This document shows, piece after piece, positions 60,116 to 64,000 of a stretch of 64,000 nt of DNA. A model generated the notes under the pieces. It was given only the letters and a program-made list of their open reading frames with translations, made no database searches and was not told where the DNA came from. The translations under genes were made by a program, and so were the position numbers. This stretch comes from Vibrio sp. S9_S30 (GTDB lineage: Bacteria; Pseudomonadota; Gammaproteobacteria; Enterobacterales; Vibrionaceae). Each line of letters begins with the position of its first letter. The first letter of the stretch is position 1. The DNA is taken from NCBI RefSeq assembly GCF_014694455.1, contig NZ_JAAUWT010000011.1:124001-188000 (forward strand), given 5' to 3'.

Positions 60116-60773
60116 AGCTATTGCTTGGGACATTGATGGCACGCTGATAGACAGCGAGCCAATGCACTACAAAGCGCTGGTTCAGGTTTGTACTGAGCTG
60201 GATATCGACATTGCCATGTTTGATGAACATGAATTTATCGGCGTGCATATGGAAGATGTATGGCAAGCCATTCTGCCTTATGTTCCTACGGGTGTTACGT
60301 ATTCCATTTGGCTGGCTCAAATCAATGAGTATTACATCGCGCACTGGGATGCGCTCACACCAGTGAGTGGAGCCAAAGAGGTGGTAACAAACATCGCCAA
60401 TCTGGGGATTCAGCAGGTGTGCGTATCCAATTCATGCCGTGAAGTTGTGGATGCCAATTTAAAGGCTCTGGGCGTTGGTCACTTAATCCAGTTTTCACTT
60501 AGCCTAAATGATGTAGCAAGAGGCAAACCCGATCCACTTCCCTATATTCAAGCCTCTCAAAAACTGGGTATTTCGACGGATCAAGTGTTGATCATTGAAG
60601 ACAGTCACTCGGGGATTGTGTCTGGCTTTCAATCTGGTGGCCGTGTCGTTCAGCTTAGGTCAGCGTCTTTCGATGCGCACCAAAATGCGCGTTATCACGT
60701 GGAAGAGTTGTCTTCGATTCTGACAATCATTCAAGAGGTCAATCACGGAGGTGACCATGCTGTATCAAATTGA
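60108..60773 (+). CDS. HAD-superfamily phosphatase, beta-PGM-like
   Basis: About 221 residues. Nucleophile motif WDIDGTLIDSEP at residues 7-18, motif II VCVSNSCRE, Lys/Asp in GKPDPLPY and IEDSHSGI. Class I cap as in phosphoglycolate phosphatase or sugar phosphatases. The ATG at 60108 overlaps the kinase stop, so translation is coupled. May dephosphorylate a sugar phosphate or relieve sugar-phosphate stress. Confidence 0.86.
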   Translation: MIKAIAWDIDGTLIDSEPMHYKALVQVCTELDIDIAMFDEHEFIGVHMEDVWQAILPYVPTGVTYSIWLAQINEYYIAHWDALTPVSGAKEVVTNIANLGIQQVCVSNSCREVVDANLKALGVGHLIQFSLSLNDVARGKPDPLPYIQASQKLGISTDQVLIIEDSHSGIVSGFQSGGRVVQLRSASFDAHQNARYHVEELSSILTIIQEVNHGGDHAVSN

Positions 60774-61077
60774 TCCTGAGAAGGATCTTATGTTTGCCAG
60801 AGAATTCTTGGACAAACCTTTGGGCTCGCCCAGCCCGGGTTTAAGCCGCGTTCTTAACCGCTTGCGGTATGACCCAACGGGGCATCAACTGTTTATTTTT
60901 ACCAAAGTCCCCTTTAAGGAATTTGTTTTGGCTGAAATGCCGCCAGAGCGCGAGAAACCCTTGGTGTTTATGGAAGAATTTCAATTCTCCTCGATAGAGG
61001 AAGCCGAGGTTGAGCTGTTCAAAATGAGATGGAAAGCGCTGACCGGAAAGGATCTGGATGCGCAGTTAAGCGAATAG
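60757..61077 (+). CDS. Small protein, candidate DMFase-like small subunit
   Basis: About 106 residues, cytoplasmic, no signal peptide. It begins MLYQIDPEKDLMFAREFLDKPLG and contains LSRVLNRLRYDPTGHQLFIF. Strong ribosome site GGAGGTG and overlap with the HAD stop indicate coupled translation. It immediately precedes a homologue of the large subunit of N,N-dimethylformamidase, an enzyme built from small and large chains encoded in this order, so it is probably the small subunit. The assignment is mainly by position. Confidence 0.62.
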   Translation: MLYQIDPEKDLMFAREFLDKPLGSPSPGLSRVLNRLRYDPTGHQLFIFTKVPFKEFVLAEMPPEREKPLVFMEEFQFSSIEEAEVELFKMRWKALTGKDLDAQLSE

Positions 61078-61115
61078 GTTATGAGCGCCCTAACAACAAA
61101 GATAGGAAATCAGAC

Positions 61116-63368
61116 ATGTTAAATATACTGGCTTATCCCAGCGTCTATTCGGCGTCACCTGGGGAGAGTATTGAGTTCAAAATATCGTCAGAAGATGGCA
61201 GTGACGTAACGGCGCAGTTGGTTGAGGTTCGCCATGGCGATTGCAACCCTGAAGGTCCCGGAGTTCAGTTCAAGCCAGTATCGTCGGATATTGACGGAAC
61301 TTACCCAGTCAAAAAGCAAACGATAGACGCGGGTTCCTATGGGGTAACGGAGCCTATTCCTCATCTCCTTTCCGAAAGTACCCTCACCATTTCTGCCATG
61401 ATTTGGCCGACTCTGATCCGCCGTGATGAGCAGACCATCTTGTGCCAAAGAGACGGGCAGGGTAACGGATTCCACCTAATGTTCACCGACTCGGGACGGC
61501 TTACATTGATCCTTTACACCGCTTCTGGAAAGCAGGAATACCAGTTACCGATTTCTATGCTTGAACGACAGTGGTACGCCATATCCTGTGAGATCGATTC
61601 CGCACAGGGAAAAGTCGTGTTATCTCAAACCCCTCTCATCGATTACGCCACCATTCGGGATGCGTCTTGTCAGGTTTTTGAACTCGATTTACCGCTGACT
61701 TCTCCTAAGGATGCGCCTTTATGGCTTGCAGGTGCGCCAGCAGAAGGTGACCGCGTTGACTTTCATATGGACGGAAAAGTCGACAGCTTAACCATCTACT
61801 CTCAATCGATGTCGAGTGAGGATTTTCTGCAAAATCTAAAAGCGGGGCAGCGCAGAGAAGAAGCCAAATTCTGCTGGGACTTTAGCCAAGCTATCGATAC
61901 GGTTGAAGGTAAAGATCTTTCGGCTAATTCGGTTCATTTCTGTTTTCATCACCTACCAACCCGCGGCATGAAGGGGTGGAATTGGGATGGCAGTTTTCAC
62001 AGCTTTCTTTCAGGACCGCAACATTACGGTGCCGTTCATTTCCATCACGACGATATTTATGACGCCAATTGGGAAACAACGTTTACGTTTGTGGTGCCAG
62101 ATTCTTTGCCAAGTGGCGCGTATGCCATTCATATCGAGAATGGTGAGACAACGCCAGACATGACCTGTGAAGACTACGTTCCCTTTTTTGTGACCCCCCA
62201 TAAGGATAAGTCCAAAAGGCGAGCGACCAAGCTGGCGTTTCTGGCTCCCACCTGTTCCTACATTGCGTACGCTAACCATGGTGAGCACATTACCGCTCGC
62301 GAGGCAGAGCGAAGCATCGGTCGTTTACTGGAATTTGGTCATCACGATGTATATATGTACCAGCATCCTGAGTTGGGGGGGTCACTGTATGACAGCCACC
62401 GAGACGGATCGGGGGTGTGCTATTCGTCGCGGTTGAGGCCTGTTCTGAATTTCTCGGCAAGGTATCGGTCGTGGCTGGGGGGGCATGGCTCTGCCCTATG
62501 GCAATACAACGCAGACACCCACTTGTTTGGCTGGTTGCATCATCATAATTTTGAGTTCGATGTGATCACGGATGAAGATCTTCATGAGCAAGGCGCGGAT
62601 TACCTTGAACAATACGATGTGATCATGACGGGAACACACCCAGAATACTATTCGACAGAAATGTGGGATGGGCTCAAGACTTGGATAGATCAAGGGGGAC
62701 GCTTGATGTATCTGGGAGCGAATGGGTTTTACTGGCGTATTGCTTTTCACACTCAATTGCCGGGTGTCATTGAAGTGCGACGTGCCGAAGATGGCATTCG
62801 GACTTGGGCTGCGGAGCCGGGCGAATATTTCAATTCGTTCTCGGGTGAATTTGGGGGGTTGTGGCGACGAATAGGGCGCACGCCAAACACGATGTGTGGG
62901 TTGGGTTTTATGGCACAAGGTTTTGATATTTGTAGTTATTACCGCCGAGGACCGGATTCATATGACCCGAGATCTGCCTTTATTTTTGAAGGCATTGATG
63001 ACGAAAAAATTGGGGACTTTGGTTTAATTGGTGGTGGAGCAGCAGGGCTGGAGTTAGATGCTATCGATATTTCGTTGGGGTCGCCAGTGAATATCTTACG
63101 CCTTGCCAGCTCGGAAGCACACAGCCGGAATGTTAGATTAGTCAACGAAGAATTCGGCGTTGTTCCCCCCAATTTGGGTGGGGATGAGAATGAAAAAGTT
63201 CGTGCGGATCTTGCGTTTTATGAAACCCCTTCGGGAGGTGCAGTATTTTCAACAGGCTCGATTTCTTGGTGTGGGTCTTTGGCATGGAATCATTACGACA
63301 ATAATGTTTCTAAGTTGACATTCAATGTACTGAAACGGTTTTTAGACCCAGAACCTTTTGACACGTAA
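61116..63368 (+). CDS. N,N-dimethylformamidase large-subunit-like hydrolase with LamG-like domain
   Basis: A 750-residue protein. The N-terminal beta region (about 1-75) is followed by a concanavalin/LamG-like domain (about 95-270; LTISAMIWPTL, WYAISCEID, LWLAGAP) and a C-terminal DMFase catalytic domain from about 335 (KLAFLAPTCSYIAYANHGEH, DVITDEDLHEQG, VIMTGTHPEYYSTEMWDGL). In characterised DMFase a mononuclear iron is held by two Tyr and one Glu; SYIAYAN and THPEYYSTE are candidate ligand regions. The sugar-locus context suggests an amide other than dimethylformamide. The ATG at 61116 has AGGA upstream. Confidence 0.82.
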   Translation: MLNILAYPSVYSASPGESIEFKISSEDGSDVTAQLVEVRHGDCNPEGPGVQFKPVSSDIDGTYPVKKQTIDAGSYGVTEPIPHLLSESTLTISAMIWPTLIRRDEQTILCQRDGQGNGFHLMFTDSGRLTLILYTASGKQEYQLPISMLERQWYAISCEIDSAQGKVVLSQTPLIDYATIRDASCQVFELDLPLTSPKDAPLWLAGAPAEGDRVDFHMDGKVDSLTIYSQSMSSEDFLQNLKAGQRREEAKFCWDFSQAIDTVEGKDLSANSVHFCFHHLPTRGMKGWNWDGSFHSFLSGPQHYGAVHFHHDDIYDANWETTFTFVVPDSLPSGAYAIHIENGETTPDMTCEDYVPFFVTPHKDKSKRRATKLAFLAPTCSYIAYANHGEHITAREAERSIGRLLEFGHHDVYMYQHPELGGSLYDSHRDGSGVCYSSRLRPVLNFSARYRSWLGGHGSALWQYNADTHLFGWLHHHNFEFDVITDEDLHEQGADYLEQYDVIMTGTHPEYYSTEMWDGLKTWIDQGGRLMYLGANGFYWRIAFHTQLPGVIEVRRAEDGIRTWAAEPGEYFNSFSGEFGGLWRRIGRTPNTMCGLGFMAQGFDICSYYRRGPDSYDPRSAFIFEGIDDEKIGDFGLIGGGAAGLELDAIDISLGSPVNILRLASSEAHSRNVRLVNEEFGVVPPNLGGDENEKVRADLAFYETPSGGAVFSTGSISWCGSLAWNHYDNNVSKLTFNVLKRFLDPEPFDT

Positions 63369-63563
63369 TTAGAATACGACGTTTTCGACGCCGAAAAATA
63401 TAAAGACCAAAGAGTTTTGGTACATAGCAGTTATAGCGCATCACTGTTACACGTAGGCAAATAAAAAATATCGACTGATAGAAATGTCCATTTTTTGGAA
63501 GGGCATCGCTGAATCTGAAATCTGGCATCAAATAAAGATAATCATGAAAAAGGAATAATGAAA

Positions 63564-64000
63564 ATGAATTGGATACAAGAAACATTAAATACGACAAAAC
63601 CGATCATTGCGATGTGCCATTTACGTGCGCTTCCGGGGGATCCTGACTACGATTCAGCAGCAGGAATGAAGTGGGTGATTGAAATGGCGCGTAAAGATTT
63701 ACACGCTCTGCAAGTTGGAGGGGTGGATGCGGTAATGTTTTCCAACGAATTCTCGTTACCTTACTTAACCAATGTGAAAACCGAAACAGTGGCCTCTATG
63801 GCGCGTATTATTGGCGAGTTGATGAATGAAATCGATGTTCCCTTTGGTGTAAACGTACTTTGGGATCCCGTAAAGTCATTGGACTTAGCAGCGGCAACAG
63901 GGGCCAAATTTATCCGAGAGATATTTACCGGAGCCTACGCCAGTGATTTTGGTGTTTGGAATACCAACTGTGGGGAAACGATTAGGCATCAACACCGCAT
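63564..64000 (+). CDS. BtpA/SgcQ family protein (5' part, runs off the window)
   Basis: The first 145 residues of a BtpA/SgcQ-type TIM-barrel protein: KPIIAMCHLRALPGDPDYD, DLHALQVGGVDAVMFSNE, PFGVNVLWDPVKSLDLA and FIREIFTGAYASDFGVW. The ATG at 63564 is 9 bp behind AGGA; an ATG at 63558 is closer than usual to it. BtpA-like proteins occur with sugar kinases and DeoR regulators, as in the Escherichia coli sgc cluster, but the reaction is not established. It continues past base 64000. Confidence 0.85.
   Translation, partial: MNWIQETLNTTKPIIAMCHLRALPGDPDYDSAAGMKWVIEMARKDLHALQVGGVDAVMFSNEFSLPYLTNVKTETVASMARIIGELMNEIDVPFGVNVLWDPVKSLDLAAATGAKFIREIFTGAYASDFGVWNTNCGETIRHQHR

Overview
The window looks like chromosomal DNA of a marine, chitin-associated gammaproteobacterium, most likely a member of the Vibrionaceae or a close relative. 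Supporting signs are a four-domain GbpA-type chitin LPMO, a secreted phosphatase with a chitin-binding tail, a NadV salvage enzyme, a Fur-boxed sufABCDSE operon and a lysozyme/LprI pair of the interbacterial-competition type. The assignment rests on gene content only. No tRNA, rRNA, CRISPR array or intact insertion sequence was seen.

Layout. 0-2 kb: small secreted protein and nadV. 2.9-6.7 kb: an AraC regulator converging on a flavin reductase, a StyA-like monooxygenase and an SDR, which together resemble the iif indole-oxidation cluster. 7.0-13.3 kb: an AT-rich island with a complete RiPP export and maturation cluster (HlyD, peptidase-ABC transporter, Cys-rich precursor, radical SAM enzyme, S41 peptidase) behind a near-ideal FNR-type promoter. 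13.4-30.2 kb: a bacterial microcompartment (BMC) locus. On the minus strand it has an aldehyde dehydrogenase, two BMC-T, one BMC-H and one BMC-P shell proteins, a small probable cargo protein, an AraC regulator, a class III PLP enzyme and a DeoR regulator. On the plus strand it has an RbsBAC-like ABC importer, an amidase, two choline/ethanolamine-kinase-like phosphotransferases and an inositol-monophosphatase-family enzyme. The simplest reading is import of an amide-linked amino alcohol, amide hydrolysis, phosphorylation, phospho-lyase conversion to an aldehyde, and oxidation of the aldehyde to an acyl-CoA inside the shell.

30.5-37.4 kb: DUF2000 protein, GbpA, chitin-binding metallophosphoesterase, DUF1566 protein and a cytochrome b/ethylbenzene-dehydrogenase-like haem protein. 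37.6-38.9 kb: a lysozyme and LprI-like inhibitor pair bracketed by two identical hairpins. 39.6 kb: EAL phosphodiesterase. 40.9-46.5 kb: suf operon. 46.6-47.6 kb: msrB-msrA. 47.7 kb: GNAT acetyltransferase. 48.5-52.2 kb: iron alcohol dehydrogenase, CoA-acylating aldehyde dehydrogenase and IclR regulator. 52.4-64 kb: a divergent catabolic locus with an ABC sugar importer and SDR on one strand, and DeoR, FGGY kinase, HAD phosphatase, an N,N-dimethylformamidase-like two-subunit hydrolase and a BtpA/SgcQ protein on the other.

A window-wide oddity is the number of short tandem repeats in spacers. At five plus-strand genes the repeat or duplication starts at, or spans, the stop codon. The strongest candidates for undescribed biology are the FNR-linked RiPP cluster with a CxxCxxCx4C precursor, the BMC locus that combines a dedicated importer and amidase with amino-alcohol kinases, and the DMFase-like sugar or amide locus at the right end.
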